NCBI GenBank assembly: GCA_002307145.1 | Contig: DBTR01000035.1 | Coordinates: 35,253 to 69,595, forward strand | Length of the DNA: 34,343 bases | Source of the DNA: Rhodospirillum sp. UBA1311 | GTDB taxonomy: Bacteria; Pseudomonadota; Alphaproteobacteria; Rhodospirillales; Rhodospirillaceae | Direction: 5' to 3' | Part shown: piece after piece, positions 8,703 to 17,415 of the stretch | Layout: each line of letters opens with the position of its first letter | How positions within the stretch are numbered: the first letter of the stretch is position 1 | Program-made: the position numbers and the translations under genes | Notes under the pieces: generated by a model | The model's database searches: none | What the model was told of the DNA's origin: nothing | Seen by the model: the letters and a program-made list of their open reading frames with translations, nothing else

Positions 8703-9863
8703 GTGACGTGCAGAAAGCCCGAACACCCGATCGCCTTCATCGACCTCGCCACCCAGCAGGCGCGCCTGCGGGGACGGATCGACACGGCAATCGCCAAGGT
8801 TCTCGACCATGGCCAGTACATTCTCGGCCCCGAGGTCGCCGCCCTTGAGGCGCGGCTGCGCGCGTACTGCGGCAGCAAGCATGCGTTCTCCTGCGCCAGC
8901 GGCACCGATGCGCTCGCCTTGCTGTTGATGGCGCGGGGGCTGAAGCCCGGCGACGCGGTGCTGGTGCCGAGCTTCACCTTCGTCGCCACCGTCGAGGTGG
9001 TGGCGTTGCTGGGCGCGACGCCGGTGTTCGTCGATTGCGATCCCGCCACCTACAACCTCGATCCCAAGGGGCTCGAAGCCGGAATCGCCGCCGCCGAGGC
9101 GCGCGGTCTGGAGCCGGTGGGGGTGATTTCGGTCGACCTGTTCGGCCTGCCCGCCGACTACGCCGCGCTCGACGCGGTCGCGGCGCGGCGCGGGATGTGG
9201 GTGATCAACGACGCCGCGCAGAGCTTCGGCGCACGGGGGAGCGCGGGGAAGGTCGGCGGCTATGCGGACGGCACCGCCACCAGCTTCTATCCGGCCAAGC
9301 CGCTCGGCTGCTACGGCGACGGCGGCGCGGTGTTCACCGACGACGACGCCATGGCCGAGGCGATCCTGAGCCTGCGGGTCCACGGCCAGGGCAAGGATCG
9401 CTATGCCTACGAGCGGGTCGGCATCAACGGCCGCCTCGACACCCTCCAGGCGGCGATCCTGCTGGAGAAAATCGAGATCTTCGACGACGAACTCGTCGCG
9501 CGGCATCGGGTGGCGGCGCGCTATGGCGCGGGCCTCGCGGGCGTCGTCGGCCTGCCACCGATTCCCGGCACGGCGGACGGCTGCTCCTGGGCCCAGTTCA
9601 CCGTGCGGGCGGAAAGCGGCGCGGCGCGCGACCGGATTCGCGCCGAACTTGGCGACTGGGGCGTGCCCACCGCGATCTACTATCCGGTGCCGATCCACGT
9701 CCAGGGGCCGTATGCGCTTTCTCCGCGCGCCGAGGGCGGACTGCCGGTCACCGAAGACCTGGCGGCGCGCGTGTTCAGCCTGCCGATGCATCCCTACCTG
9801 AGCGACGCCGAGATCGACCACGTCGTCGCCGCGCTGCGCGCCGTCGTCGGGCGGAACGCGTGA
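8703..9863 (+). CDS. DegT/DnrJ/EryC1/StrS aminotransferase, WbpE/WlbC-like (second copy)
   Basis: 386 residues from a GTG at 8703. It strongly recalls Pseudomonas WbpE, which aminates UDP-2-acetamido-3-keto-glucuronate at C3. Matching stretches include FIDLATQQARLRGRID at the start, DHGQYILGPEVAALE at 35-49, CASGTDALALL at 64-74, NDAAQSFGA with Asp170, SFYPAKPLGCYGDGGAVFT with the PLP lysine K199, GRLDTLQAAILLEKIEIFDDE and LPMHPYLSDAEI near the end. Cytoplasmic, PLP- and glutamate-dependent. No UDP-sugar 6-dehydrogenase lies in the window, so the substrate may be a non-oxidised 3-keto sugar (GnnA/GnnB style) made by the dehydrogenase at 2583. It lies 12 bases after the preceding gene and touches the next at GTGA. 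Confidence 0.92.
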   Translation: MTCRKPEHPIAFIDLATQQARLRGRIDTAIAKVLDHGQYILGPEVAALEARLRAYCGSKHAFSCASGTDALALLLMARGLKPGDAVLVPSFTFVATVEVVALLGATPVFVDCDPATYNLDPKGLEAGIAAAEARGLEPVGVISVDLFGLPADYAALDAVAARRGMWVINDAAQSFGARGSAGKVGGYADGTATSFYPAKPLGCYGDGGAVFTDDDAMAEAILSLRVHGQGKDRYAYERVGINGRLDTLQAAILLEKIEIFDDELVARHRVAARYGAGLAGVVGLPPIPGTADGCSWAQFTVRAESGAARDRIRAELGDWGVPTAIYYPVPIHVQGPYALSPRAEGGLPVTEDLAARVFSLPMHPYLSDAEIDHVVAALRAVVGRNA

Positions 9864-9865
9864 CC

Positions 9866-11278
9866 ATGCGCCGCGCCCTGGTCGGAACCTTCGACATCTG
9901 CGCCGCCGCGACCAACATCGCGCGGGCGCTGCGCACCCAAGGCTGGGAGGTGGAAACCGCGGTGTGGCGCAAGCACGAGCCCCACTTCGGCCACCTCACC
10001 TACGACCACATGCTGTCCGAGCCCCGGCCGGAGTTGCAGTTCTACCCGGATGCAGGCGGCGCGGTGCGGTGCGTGCCATCGCGCGCGTACTTCGAATTTC
10101 TCCTCGGATTCGATCTCTACGTGTTCGTCGCCAGCCATTCGCTGTTGCCCGCCGGGCTCGACCTGCCGCTGCTGCGCTCGGCGGGCAAGACCGTCGCCTG
10201 CTATCTCTGCGGCAGCGACGTGCGGCACTGGACGGCATCGGAGCCGATGTGGGTGGCCTACGGGTCGAAGCTCAGTTCCGCGATCAAGGCGAAGGGCACG
10301 ATCGGCAGGACCGCCGATATGCGGGAGCTGATCGAGAACGGCGTCTACTACGGCAGTCTTGCCAGCAAACTTCACAATCTTCGCTTCGCCGAGGCCTATG
10401 CCGACGCGATCTTCAGCACTCACGAGCAGAGCGCGCTGGCGTTGCGGCCGTTCCACGCCTTCCGGATTCCGATCGACCTCGACGCGATCCGCTTCGCCGT
10501 ACCGGGACGGGAGGTGCCGCGCGTCGTGCATGCGCCCGGCAACACCGGCACCAAGCACAGCGACCAGATTCTCGGCGCGCTCGACGAACTCCGTGCCGAG
10601 GGCGTGGCGTTCGATCTCCACCACCTCGACAACATGCCCCAGCATCGGCTTCTTGAGGTTCTTGCCGACGCCGACGTGCTGATCGACGAAATGTCGCTCT
10701 ACCCGGCGAGCCTCGCTCACGAGGCGATGGCGGCGGGATGCGCGGTCCTTGCCGGGAATGCGCACGGGGTGAACCCGCTGCCCGCCAACCGGCCGGTGGT
10801 CCACATCGACGGCGGTTGCCTGAAGGCGCGGGTGCGGCGGGTTCTCGCCGATCGGGAATTGCGCGTCGCCCTCGCCCACGCGGGGCGGGCCTATGTCGAG
10901 CGCACCTGCGCGCTGCCCGCGTTCGGCAAATGGATGCTGGGGGCGATCGCCGAGGCGCAGGCGGGGGTGGCGGAATATTATCCGCGCTACTTCGCGGACG
11001 ATTGCACCAACGTCCTCTCCGAGCCGTTGCCGCCGTATCTCGAAGGGCTGACTCTCGATGTTCTGCGGACCCACGGCGCGATGCCGCAAAGCGACCTCAG
11101 GCGCCTGATCACCGCCGGGTTCCTGGCGGACGGCGCGGCGGGTGCGCTGGCCGACGTGCCGCGCTGGGAAACCGGGAATTTGAACGAGGATGCGCGCTGG
11201 GCGCTCTACGACCGCCGCGCGCTGGGCGCGGCGGATGCCGGGGTCGCGGCGCTGCTGCGCCGCGCGGCGGAGGATTAG
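9866..11278 (+). CDS. GT-B-like glycosyltransferase (group 1 type)
   Basis: 470 residues from the ATG at 9866; an in-frame GTG at 9860 that overlaps the previous stop is an equally possible start and adds two residues. The C-terminal nucleotide-sugar half has group-1 features: PRVVHAPGNTGTKHSDQIL, then VLADADVLIDEMSLYPASLAHEAMAAGCAVLAGNAHG, where the E-containing segment corresponds to the family's E-x7-E region. YLCGSDVRHW marks the N-terminal half. An extra helical tail of about 90 residues (SEPLPPYLEGLTLDVLRTHG onward) has no clear counterpart. No membrane segment or signal peptide is seen. It is last in the plus-strand run that begins at 2032, which points to transfer of the sugar made by the upstream enzymes. 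Acceptor unknown. Confidence 0.75.
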   Translation: MRRALVGTFDICAAATNIARALRTQGWEVETAVWRKHEPHFGHLTYDHMLSEPRPELQFYPDAGGAVRCVPSRAYFEFLLGFDLYVFVASHSLLPAGLDLPLLRSAGKTVACYLCGSDVRHWTASEPMWVAYGSKLSSAIKAKGTIGRTADMRELIENGVYYGSLASKLHNLRFAEAYADAIFSTHEQSALALRPFHAFRIPIDLDAIRFAVPGREVPRVVHAPGNTGTKHSDQILGALDELRAEGVAFDLHHLDNMPQHRLLEVLADADVLIDEMSLYPASLAHEAMAAGCAVLAGNAHGVNPLPANRPVVHIDGGCLKARVRRVLADRELRVALAHAGRAYVERTCALPAFGKWMLGAIAEAQAGVAEYYPRYFADDCTNVLSEPLPPYLEGLTLDVLRTHGAMPQSDLRRLITAGFLADGAAGALADVPRWETGNLNEDARWALYDRRALGAADAGVAALLRRAAED

Positions 11279-11282
11279 GGGG

Positions 11283-11570
11283 TTATTCGTTGCCGAGGAC
11301 GAAGTCGACCACCGCTTCGGCCTTTTCCGTGCCCTGGCCTTCGGGGTCCATGTTGTCCTTGAGCCAGGCCTTGGCGATGTCGCCGTCGACCGGGTACTTC
11401 TGTACCAGCGCGGCGATCACCGCCTGGAGACCGAGGACGTTGGCCGCCACGTCGTCGAGCGCTTCGAGGAAGGATTCGTTGTTGGCCAAGGATTCGCTGT
11501 AGAGACGATTGACGTCTTCCGACACCGTCTGCAACAGACCCTGGACCTGGTCAATCAAACCTTCACTCAT
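11283..11570 (-). CDS. Small acidic protein of unknown function
   Basis: 95 residues on the opposite strand to its neighbours. The ATG at 11570 was chosen because AGGGG stands 8 bases upstream and the next in-frame ATG (11630) would add a Trp/Pro-rich leader that does not look coded. The protein is acidic and predicted mostly helical, with LIDQVQGLLQTVSEDVNRLY at the start and FLEALDDVAANVLGLQAVIAALVQ in the middle, then a short acidic tail ending VVDFVLGNE. There is no Cys, signal peptide or membrane segment. I do not recognise the family. Its stop is only 5 bases from the convergent stop of the GT-B gene, and its start faces the family-4 glycosyltransferase. A helical chaperone or adaptor is a guess from size and charge only. 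Confidence 0.7.
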   Translation of the reverse strand: MSEGLIDQVQGLLQTVSEDVNRLYSESLANNESFLEALDDVAANVLGLQAVIAALVQKYPVDGDIAKAWLKDNMDPEGQGTEKAEAVVDFVLGNE

Positions 11571-11676
11571 GGCGCGAACCCCTGGTAAAAATGCGGATTG
11601 GTTCGGCCACCATAACGGAAGCCAAAACACCTGTCATGGATCAATTCCGCGCGCGGCGGATGAAACGAGTGGGGCG

Positions 11677-12840
11677 ATGAGGACGAAATTCGGCATCGGT
11701 TGGCAGGTCGGCGGAACCACCGGCTGGGGCGTCTACGGCCTCGCATTGATGCTGCGGGGCGCGGCGCGCGGCCTGATTCCGATCCCGGTCTACGTCTCGC
11801 CCAAGTTCGTTCCCGGTCCTCTCGAAGTGCGGGCGCTCGGCCCGCTTGAAAAGCACTGGCGGATCGAGCAGCGGTTCTTCGACCTCGGCGACGGCGGCGC
11901 GGTGGACTATCCGTTCCTGATGGGCCTCGGGAACGATCTCCGGCCGCCCGAGGCGATCGAAACCCTGCGCGGCGCACCCGATCACGGCGTGGTGTTCTTC
12001 GAGCATCGCGACATCGCTGCCGAGGATGTCGCCTTCGCCAAGGATCGATTCGCGAGCATCGTCGCCGGGTCGAGCTGGAACGCCGAAGTGCTCCGCGACC
12101 TCGGCTTCGCCAACGTCGCGTTCTGTCCGCAGGGGATCGACCTCACCCGCTTCCACCCCGCCCCGAGGGGAGGCGTCCTGGGCGACCGCTTCGTGGTGTT
12201 CTCCGGCGGCAAGCTCGAATTCCGCAAGGGCCAGGACATCGTCATCGAGGCGTTCCGCCGCTTTCGGGCGCGCCACCCCGAGGCGCTGCTGATGACCGCG
12301 TGGCACAATCACTGGGACGCCTCGGTGGCGAGCATCGCCCGCTCGCCGCATGGCTTCGGCGCGCCGGTGCGGGCGGCCGAGAAGGGGGCCTGGAAGATCG
12401 CCGAGTGGCTGGCGGCGCAGGGAATTCCGGCGGATGCGGTGATCGACCTCGGCGAGGTCGATCATGCGCGCATGCCCCAGTTGCTGCGCGAGTGCGACGT
12501 CGGGGTGTTCCCCAACCGCTGCGAGGGCGGCACCAATCTCGTCGCGATGGAGTGCATGGCCTGCGGCGTGCCCGCGATCCTCTCCGACAACACCGGCCAC
12601 CGCGACCTGCTCACCGTGCCGGGTGCAGCGCTCCGCCTGGAGCGGCAGGCTTCGGTCGCGGGGAGGGTGTTCGCCGACTGGGGGGAGAGCGATCCCGACG
12701 AGATCGTCGCCCGCCTGGAATGGATTCATGCCAACCGCGGCGCGGCGGCCAAGGTCGGCGCGGCGGGCGCGGCGTTCATGGCGGACTGGGGCTGGCCGGA
12801 GAAGATCGACGCCTTATTCGCCGCTCTCGGCTGGGGGTAG
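11677..12840 (+). CDS. Glycosyltransferase family 4-like protein
   Basis: 387 residues from the ATG at 11677, with GTGGGG just upstream. It has a GT-B architecture: Gly-rich start IGWQVGGTTGWGVYG (7-21), VFFEHRDI in the first half, then the donor-binding half with NVAFCPQGIDLTRFHP (146-161), FVVFSGGKLEFRKGQDIVIEAFRRF (172-196) and CDVGVFPNRCEGGTNLVAMECMACGVP (273-299). The two acidic residues of that motif (E283 and E292) are eight residues apart, one more than the usual E-x7-E. No membrane anchor is visible, so it is probably cytoplasmic and uses a nucleotide sugar. Its last 27 bases overlap the convergent TPR gene. It belongs to the same glycan island but is separated from the main run by the small minus-strand gene. 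Confidence 0.88.
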   Translation: MRTKFGIGWQVGGTTGWGVYGLALMLRGAARGLIPIPVYVSPKFVPGPLEVRALGPLEKHWRIEQRFFDLGDGGAVDYPFLMGLGNDLRPPEAIETLRGAPDHGVVFFEHRDIAAEDVAFAKDRFASIVAGSSWNAEVLRDLGFANVAFCPQGIDLTRFHPAPRGGVLGDRFVVFSGGKLEFRKGQDIVIEAFRRFRARHPEALLMTAWHNHWDASVASIARSPHGFGAPVRAAEKGAWKIAEWLAAQGIPADAVIDLGEVDHARMPQLLRECDVGVFPNRCEGGTNLVAMECMACGVPAILSDNTGHRDLLTVPGAALRLERQASVAGRVFADWGESDPDEIVARLEWIHANRGAAAKVGAAGAAFMADWGWPEKIDALFAALGWG

Positions 12841-14244
12841 GGCGGCTTCCACCGCGCCGATCACCGGCTTCCAGTCGCCGAGGCGGCCCTGGCGGAACAG
12901 CCGCGCCGAGGCGTACCACGGCGTGGTGCTGCCGGTTATGCCCCAGCGCCAATCGGGTTCCGCCGCGAGCAGCAGCCATACCGGCACGCCCAGCGTTCCG
13001 GCGACGTGGGCGGCTGCGGTGTCGACGGCGATCAACAGGTCGAGATCGCCGATCGCGCGCGCGGTCGCGGCGAAGTCGGAGAAGCGGGGCCCCTCCGGGT
13101 CGCCGAACTGCAGGTTCACCCAATCGAGATCGGGACGCGCGGCGACCAGCCGCAGCAGCGTTTCCTTCGGCATCGAGCGCCAGCGGTCGTTGTCGTGGCC
13201 GGGGTTTCCCGCCCACACCAGTCCGATGCGCGGGCGGCGGCGGGGATGCGTTCGCCGCAGCGCCGCGATCCCGGCGTCGAACGCCGGGTTGCGTGCGGGC
13301 TCGGGCACCGAGCCGGGCTCGGGCAGGCCGAGGCGGTGTGGCAGGCTGAACAGCGGCGCGTGGGCTTCGGCGCGCGCGTCGGCCGCGGCGCCGAAGCCGA
13401 GGGTCTCGGTGCCGGGCAACAGCGCGCGGACGAGCCCGACGAGGCTTTCGTGGACCGCCAGCACCGGCGCGCAGCCGCGCGCCGCGACCTCGGGAACGTA
13501 GCGCAGGCATTGGATCGCGTCGCCGTGGCCCTGCTCGGCGAGCAGCAGCAGGCGCGGCGGCAGCGCGCCGCCGGTCCATTCGGGCAGGGCGGGGGCGAGA
13601 GGCGGCGTCATTCCCGCCGCGAGCCGGTGCTCGAACGCGGCGAATCCCTCCGCCCAGCGGCCTTGCAGGAACAGCACGTGGGCGCGGTTCCAGTGGGCGA
13701 TTGCGTCGTCGGGGCGGTCGAGGAGGCTGCGGCGGTAACAGGCGTCGGCCTCATCCAGCCGCCCCGCGCGGCGCAGCGCCCGGCCGATGTTGACGAGGGA
13801 GTCGCGGGAGGGCGAGGGGGCGTCGAGCAGCGGCGCATAGACCGCCACCGCCTCCTCGGCGCGCCCGATGCGGAACAGCAGGTTGCCGTAGTTGAAGCGG
13901 CCCTCGGCGTGGTCGGAGTGGATGGCGAGGAGGCGGGCGAAGATCAGCCCCGCCTGGGCCACCTCGCCGGCCTGGGTGTAGGCGACGCCGAGATCGTAGA
14001 GTGCCGGGGCGAACGTCGCGTCGAGCCTGAGGGTGCCGCGCCATGCCGCGATCGCGGCGCCGGCGTCGCCGCCGATCGCGTGGGCGACGCCGACGCGATA
14101 GGCGACCTCGGGTTCGGTGCGGGATTCGGGAGCTTGCGTCAACAGCGCCGCAGCCTCGCCGAGACGCCCGGCTTCGAGGGCGGCGATGCCGTCGCGCAAC
14201 TCGGGCGAGGCGTCGGCGGGCGGGCGCCAGGCCAAGTCGGCCAT
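12814..14244 (-). CDS. TPR protein with GT9-like C-terminal domain (left copy)
   Basis: 476 residues. The N-terminal half (about 15-200) is tetratricopeptide repeats, for example APALYDLGVAYTQAGEVAQAGLIF and DSLVNIGRALRRAGRLDEADACYRRSL. From about 228 it has a GT-B-type domain like ADP-heptose/GT9 transferases: LLLLAEQGHGDAIQCLRYVP (232-251), PRIGLVWAGNPGH (338-350), LIAVDTAAAHVAGTLGVPVWLLL (404-426), then PDWRW and TPWYASARLFRQ. Such TPR fusions are common near flagellar and glycan loci. The start is the ATG at 14244, only two bases after the stop of the upstream GT41 gene, so they form one operon. It is paralogous to the gene at 20685 on the other side of flagellin (shared DWRW, TPWY.SARL.RQ and DW motifs). 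The role in flagellin modification is inferred from position. Confidence 0.83.
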   Translation of the reverse strand: MADLAWRPPADASPELRDGIAALEAGRLGEAAALLTQAPESRTEPEVAYRVGVAHAIGGDAGAAIAAWRGTLRLDATFAPALYDLGVAYTQAGEVAQAGLIFARLLAIHSDHAEGRFNYGNLLFRIGRAEEAVAVYAPLLDAPSPSRDSLVNIGRALRRAGRLDEADACYRRSLLDRPDDAIAHWNRAHVLFLQGRWAEGFAAFEHRLAAGMTPPLAPALPEWTGGALPPRLLLLAEQGHGDAIQCLRYVPEVAARGCAPVLAVHESLVGLVRALLPGTETLGFGAAADARAEAHAPLFSLPHRLGLPEPGSVPEPARNPAFDAGIAALRRTHPRRRPRIGLVWAGNPGHDNDRWRSMPKETLLRLVAARPDLDWVNLQFGDPEGPRFSDFAATARAIGDLDLLIAVDTAAAHVAGTLGVPVWLLLAAEPDWRWGITGSTTPWYASARLFRQGRLGDWKPVIGAVEAALPPAESGE

Positions 14245-14246
14245 CG

Positions 14247-16124
14247 CTAGGCGGGCCCGACTTTTTCCCCGAGCAGCGCGGCGAGGTCGCGGGCGAAGCG
14301 CGGGAAGTCCATCAACGGCGAGGCGGCGATCCGGGCACGCCGTGCGACGCGGTCGGCGTCGCGCATCACCGGGGCGTTGGCCCAGGCGATCGCGGTGCGG
14401 ACGTAGTCGCCGAGGCCGGTGGTGACCTCGCTCGCGAATCCGGCGTGGATGATGTGGCTCGCCGCGTGGCGGCTGGCGAAGGTGTTGCCGGAGAAGGCGA
14501 TCACCGGAATTCCCATCCACAGGGCCTCAAGAGTGGTGAGGCCGCCCGAATAGGGGAAGGCGTCGAGCGCGAAATCGCAGTCGTTGTAGAGCGCGAGGAG
14601 GTCGGCGTGGGGCAGCGCGCCGCGCAGGTCGAGGCGATCGGCGGGAATGCCGTGGGCCTGGAAGGTGCGCTCCAGGTAGTCGCGGGTGAGGATTTCCTCG
14701 AAGCCCCGGAATACCAGTCGCAGGCGGCTGTCGGGCACGGCGTGGAGGATCTTCGCCCAGGCCGCGATCAGGTCGGGATTGATCTTCGCCGGATTGTGGA
14801 ACGCGGCGAAGCTGACGTAGCCGTTGCGGCGGTGCGCCTGGCCTTGCGGCAGGGGCGCGTTGGCGGGCGGCGCATAGCAGACGTAGCCGTTCGGCATCCG
14901 CCAGACCTGCTCGACGTAGGCGGCGTCTTCGAGCTTCGGCACCTGCACCCGGTCGGCGATCAGCCCGTCGATCTGGCGGAGACCGGTGGTGCCGACATAA
15001 CCCGCCCAGGTGGCCTGGAGCGCCGCCGCCCGCGCGGCGAACGCGCCGAGGCGGTTGCGCCCGGTGTGGCCGCCGAGGTCGATCAGCACGTCGGGCGCGT
15101 CGCGGCGGATGCTGCGCACCAGCGCCGCGTCGTCGAGGTGGCCGACGTCGCGCCAGAGCGGTGCGGCCTTGCGCATCCCTTGGGTGATCTCGTCGTCGGT
15201 GCGGTTGCTGGAATAGACGATCACGTCGAGCCCGGCGTCGCGGGCGTGCGGCAGCCACCCCGCGGTGAAGTAGCCCACCGGATGCTGGCGCAAATCCTCC
15301 GACACCAGGCCGACGGTGAGGCGGGCGCGGCGTGGCGGCGCGGGCGGGCGCGGCGGGTCGTCGGGATAGTGGCGCGCCGCCCAGTCGAGGTGGGCGGATT
15401 TCAGCGAGGCGGCGCTCTGGCCGGGGAGATAATGCAGCGCCTGGAGCATGTTGCTGTGGGCGTTGCGGTACGCGGGGTCGATCGCGAGCGCCGCCTGGTA
15501 GGCTTTCAGCGCTTCCGCCGGGCGGGCCATGTCGGCCAGCACGTTGCCGAGGTTGCACCACGACGGCGCGTGGTTGCGATCGGCGTCGATCGCGGCGCGC
15601 AGCGCGCGGAAAGCCTCGCCGAGCCGACGCTGGGCATAAAGCGCGGTGCCGAGTGCGAAGGCGGTCTCGGCGCGCTTCGGGTCGGTCGCGTCCATCTGCG
15701 CGAGGGCGCGGCCGTAACGCTCCGCGGCGGCGTCGCGGTCGCCGGTCTTCTCCGCCGCTTGCGCGGTGAGGCGGGCGATCGCGGCGTCGCCGGGCCAGCG
15801 CCGCTCGGCGGTGAAGCCGAGCGCGAGGGCATCGGCGTTCCGTCCCACCATCAGGCACGCAGCGATCAGATCGCGGCTCGCGTCGCGCGCGGAGTCCGAG
15901 TCGTCCTCGCCGTAGCCCGTTACCGCCTGCTCGATCAGCGGCAGGCCTGAGTCGAGGTCGTCCTTCAACAGCGCAAGCAGGCCGAGGTGATGCTTGAAGA
16001 CCGGAGCGGCGGGAGCGAGCAGCATGCCGAGTTGGCAGAAGGTTTCCGCCGCGTCGGGACGGTCCCCCTTCAGCGCGGAAAGCGACAGTTCTGCAATGCG
16101 TTGGGCGAGGGGCGGCGTACTCAT
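14247..16124 (-). CDS. TPR-GT41 protein, O-GlcNAc transferase/SPINDLY-like (left copy)
   Basis: 625 residues. TPR-type helices occupy about 1-250 (for example APSWCNLGNVLADMARPAEALKAYQAAL at 186-213). The GT41 catalytic region runs from about 268: VGLVSEDLRQHPVGYF with H281 at the place of the catalytic-site His, DVLIDLGGHTGRNRLGAFAARAA (345-367), SFAAFHNPAKINPDLIAAWAKIL (438-460), DFALDAFPYSGGLTTLEALWMGIPV (517-541) and GNTFASRHAASHI (546-558). The family adds a sugar to Ser/Thr hydroxyls of cytoplasmic proteins. It reads divergently from flagellin, whose start is 264 bases away, and is followed after two bases by the TPR-GT9 gene. Modification of flagellin before export is the obvious hypothesis. 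Donor sugar unknown. Confidence 0.9.
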   Translation of the reverse strand: MSTPPLAQRIAELSLSALKGDRPDAAETFCQLGMLLAPAAPVFKHHLGLLALLKDDLDSGLPLIEQAVTGYGEDDSDSARDASRDLIAACLMVGRNADALALGFTAERRWPGDAAIARLTAQAAEKTGDRDAAAERYGRALAQMDATDPKRAETAFALGTALYAQRRLGEAFRALRAAIDADRNHAPSWCNLGNVLADMARPAEALKAYQAALAIDPAYRNAHSNMLQALHYLPGQSAASLKSAHLDWAARHYPDDPPRPPAPPRRARLTVGLVSEDLRQHPVGYFTAGWLPHARDAGLDVIVYSSNRTDDEITQGMRKAAPLWRDVGHLDDAALVRSIRRDAPDVLIDLGGHTGRNRLGAFAARAAALQATWAGYVGTTGLRQIDGLIADRVQVPKLEDAAYVEQVWRMPNGYVCYAPPANAPLPQGQAHRRNGYVSFAAFHNPAKINPDLIAAWAKILHAVPDSRLRLVFRGFEEILTRDYLERTFQAHGIPADRLDLRGALPHADLLALYNDCDFALDAFPYSGGLTTLEALWMGIPVIAFSGNTFASRHAASHIIHAGFASEVTTGLGDYVRTAIAWANAPVMRDADRVARRARIAASPLMDFPRFARDLAALLGEKVGPA

Positions 16125-16388
16125 CGACGGGCTGTCCGGGTGAACGATCAGGCCTGAGCATGGCGGCTCGGCGGTGCGGCGTCAAATAATCGCGGGTGGG
16201 ATGGGCGCGTTAGGATTTTGGTAACGACCGTATGCTAAATCAGCAGCATGCCGGTTCGAGGCGATCCGATGATGCTTGATAAATGGCATCCAGGCTGTCA
16301 TCATCCTCGGCGTTCGGCAGAGTAGGGCGAGAATCGTCCGCGCTGCCGATTGAATGTCCCGGCCCGACCTAGAACAGGAGCATGAGCC

Positions 16389-17276
16389 ATGGCTAGCGAT
16401 ATTTCCCTTTCGACCGCGACGCGTTCCAACCTGCTGTCGCTGCAAAAGACTACCGACCTCATCGGCCGGACCCAGGATCGTCTGTCGACCGGCAAGAAGG
16501 TCAACAGCGCGATCGACGACGCTCTGTCGTTCTTCACCTCGCGCAACCTGAATGACCGCGCTTCCGACTTGACCTCGATCAAGTCCGGCATCCAGGAAGG
16601 CATCCAGGTTCTCAGCACCACCACCGACGCGCTGACCAGCGTCGAAGACACGCTGAAGCAGATGAAGGCGATCGCGGCCTCCGCGAAGTCCACCGCCGCC
16701 ACCGACACCGCCACCCGCGACAAGCTGTCCAGCCAGTTCAACGAACTGCGCAGCCAGGTCGACCACTTGGTCAACGATGCGTCGTACAACGGCATCAACT
16801 TGATCAAGGGCGATTCGAGCGACTCGACGGTTACGGCCGATACCCTGACGGTGAAGTTCTCCGAACAGACCGCGGCTTCGCCGAAGCGCGAACTGACGAT
16901 CTCGGGCATCGAGTCCGACGCCAGCTCGCTCAACATCAATTCGGCGACCTCGGGCTCGGCCTCCACCGCTTGGGGCGTCTCCGACTCGACGCACTCTGCG
17001 GTTATCGACTCCGCGATCTCTGAAATCGACTCCGCTCTCACCACCGTCCGCGCTTCGGCCCAGACCTTCGGCGTGAACGCCTCGATGCTGCAGATCCGCT
17101 CCGACTTCACCGACAGCCTGGTGAACACCCTCGAGTCCGGCGCGGCCAACCTGGTCAACGCCGACCTCAACGAAGAGTCCGCCAACATGCTGTCGCTGCA
17201 GACCCGCCAGTCGCTCGGCTCGATCGCCCTGTCGATTGCGCAGCAGTCTGAACAGTCGATCCTGCGTCTGTTCTAA
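16389..17276 (+). CDS. fliC: Flagellin
   Basis: 295 residues; AGGAG is 8 bases before the ATG. The D0/D1 ends are conserved: SLSTATRSNLLSLQKTTDLIGRTQDRLSTGKKVNSAIDDALSFF at the N-terminus (6-49) and TRQSLGSIALSIAQQSEQSILRLF at the C-terminus. The variable D2/D3 part is small: 25 of residues 143-203 are Ser or Thr, a plausible substrate for O-glycosylation. This is a compact alphaproteobacterial-type flagellin with no Cys. It forms the filament after export through the flagellar type III apparatus. It is followed by a strong terminator and then flbT and flaF, the classic flagellin-regulating pair. The upstream 264-base gap is shared with the divergent GT41 gene; I could not find a convincing sigma-28 or sigma-54 promoter there. 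Confidence 0.97.
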   Translation: MASDISLSTATRSNLLSLQKTTDLIGRTQDRLSTGKKVNSAIDDALSFFTSRNLNDRASDLTSIKSGIQEGIQVLSTTTDALTSVEDTLKQMKAIAASAKSTAATDTATRDKLSSQFNELRSQVDHLVNDASYNGINLIKGDSSDSTVTADTLTVKFSEQTAASPKRELTISGIESDASSLNINSATSGSASTAWGVSDSTHSAVIDSAISEIDSALTTVRASAQTFGVNASMLQIRSDFTDSLVNTLESGAANLVNADLNEESANMLSLQTRQSLGSIALSIAQQSEQSILRLF

Positions 17277-17300
17277 GACCGGTCGCACATCAGTTTCCGG

Positions 17301-17333
17301 AAACGGCGGGCTTCGGCCCGCCGTTTTGTTTTT
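17301..17333 (+). terminator. Rho-independent terminator after flagellin
   Basis: A perfect 11-base-pair stem (17301-17311 with 17316-17326) around a stable TTCG loop is followed by a T-rich tail to 17333. It lies 25 bases after the flagellin stop and should separate the abundant flagellin transcript from flbT. Confidence 0.9.
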
Positions 17334-17415
17334 GGCGTAGGCAGGGCGAGTGGCTTTGCGCATAATGGCGCGCCCGCATCCCATCGAGTCGCGGCTTTTT
17401 TGACGGAAGACCCGC

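Noticed and set aside
6702..9821. Antisense open frame of over 1000 codons
   Set aside because: Its translation is low-complexity and Arg/His/Gly-rich, opposite two clearly recognised coding regions; typical of GC-rich genomes.
16125..16388. Possible sigma-28 (GCCGAT at 16345) or sigma-54 promoter for flagellin
   Set aside because: No TAAA lies at the right distance from GCCGAT, and no GG-N10-GC pair with TGGC and TTGC context is present.
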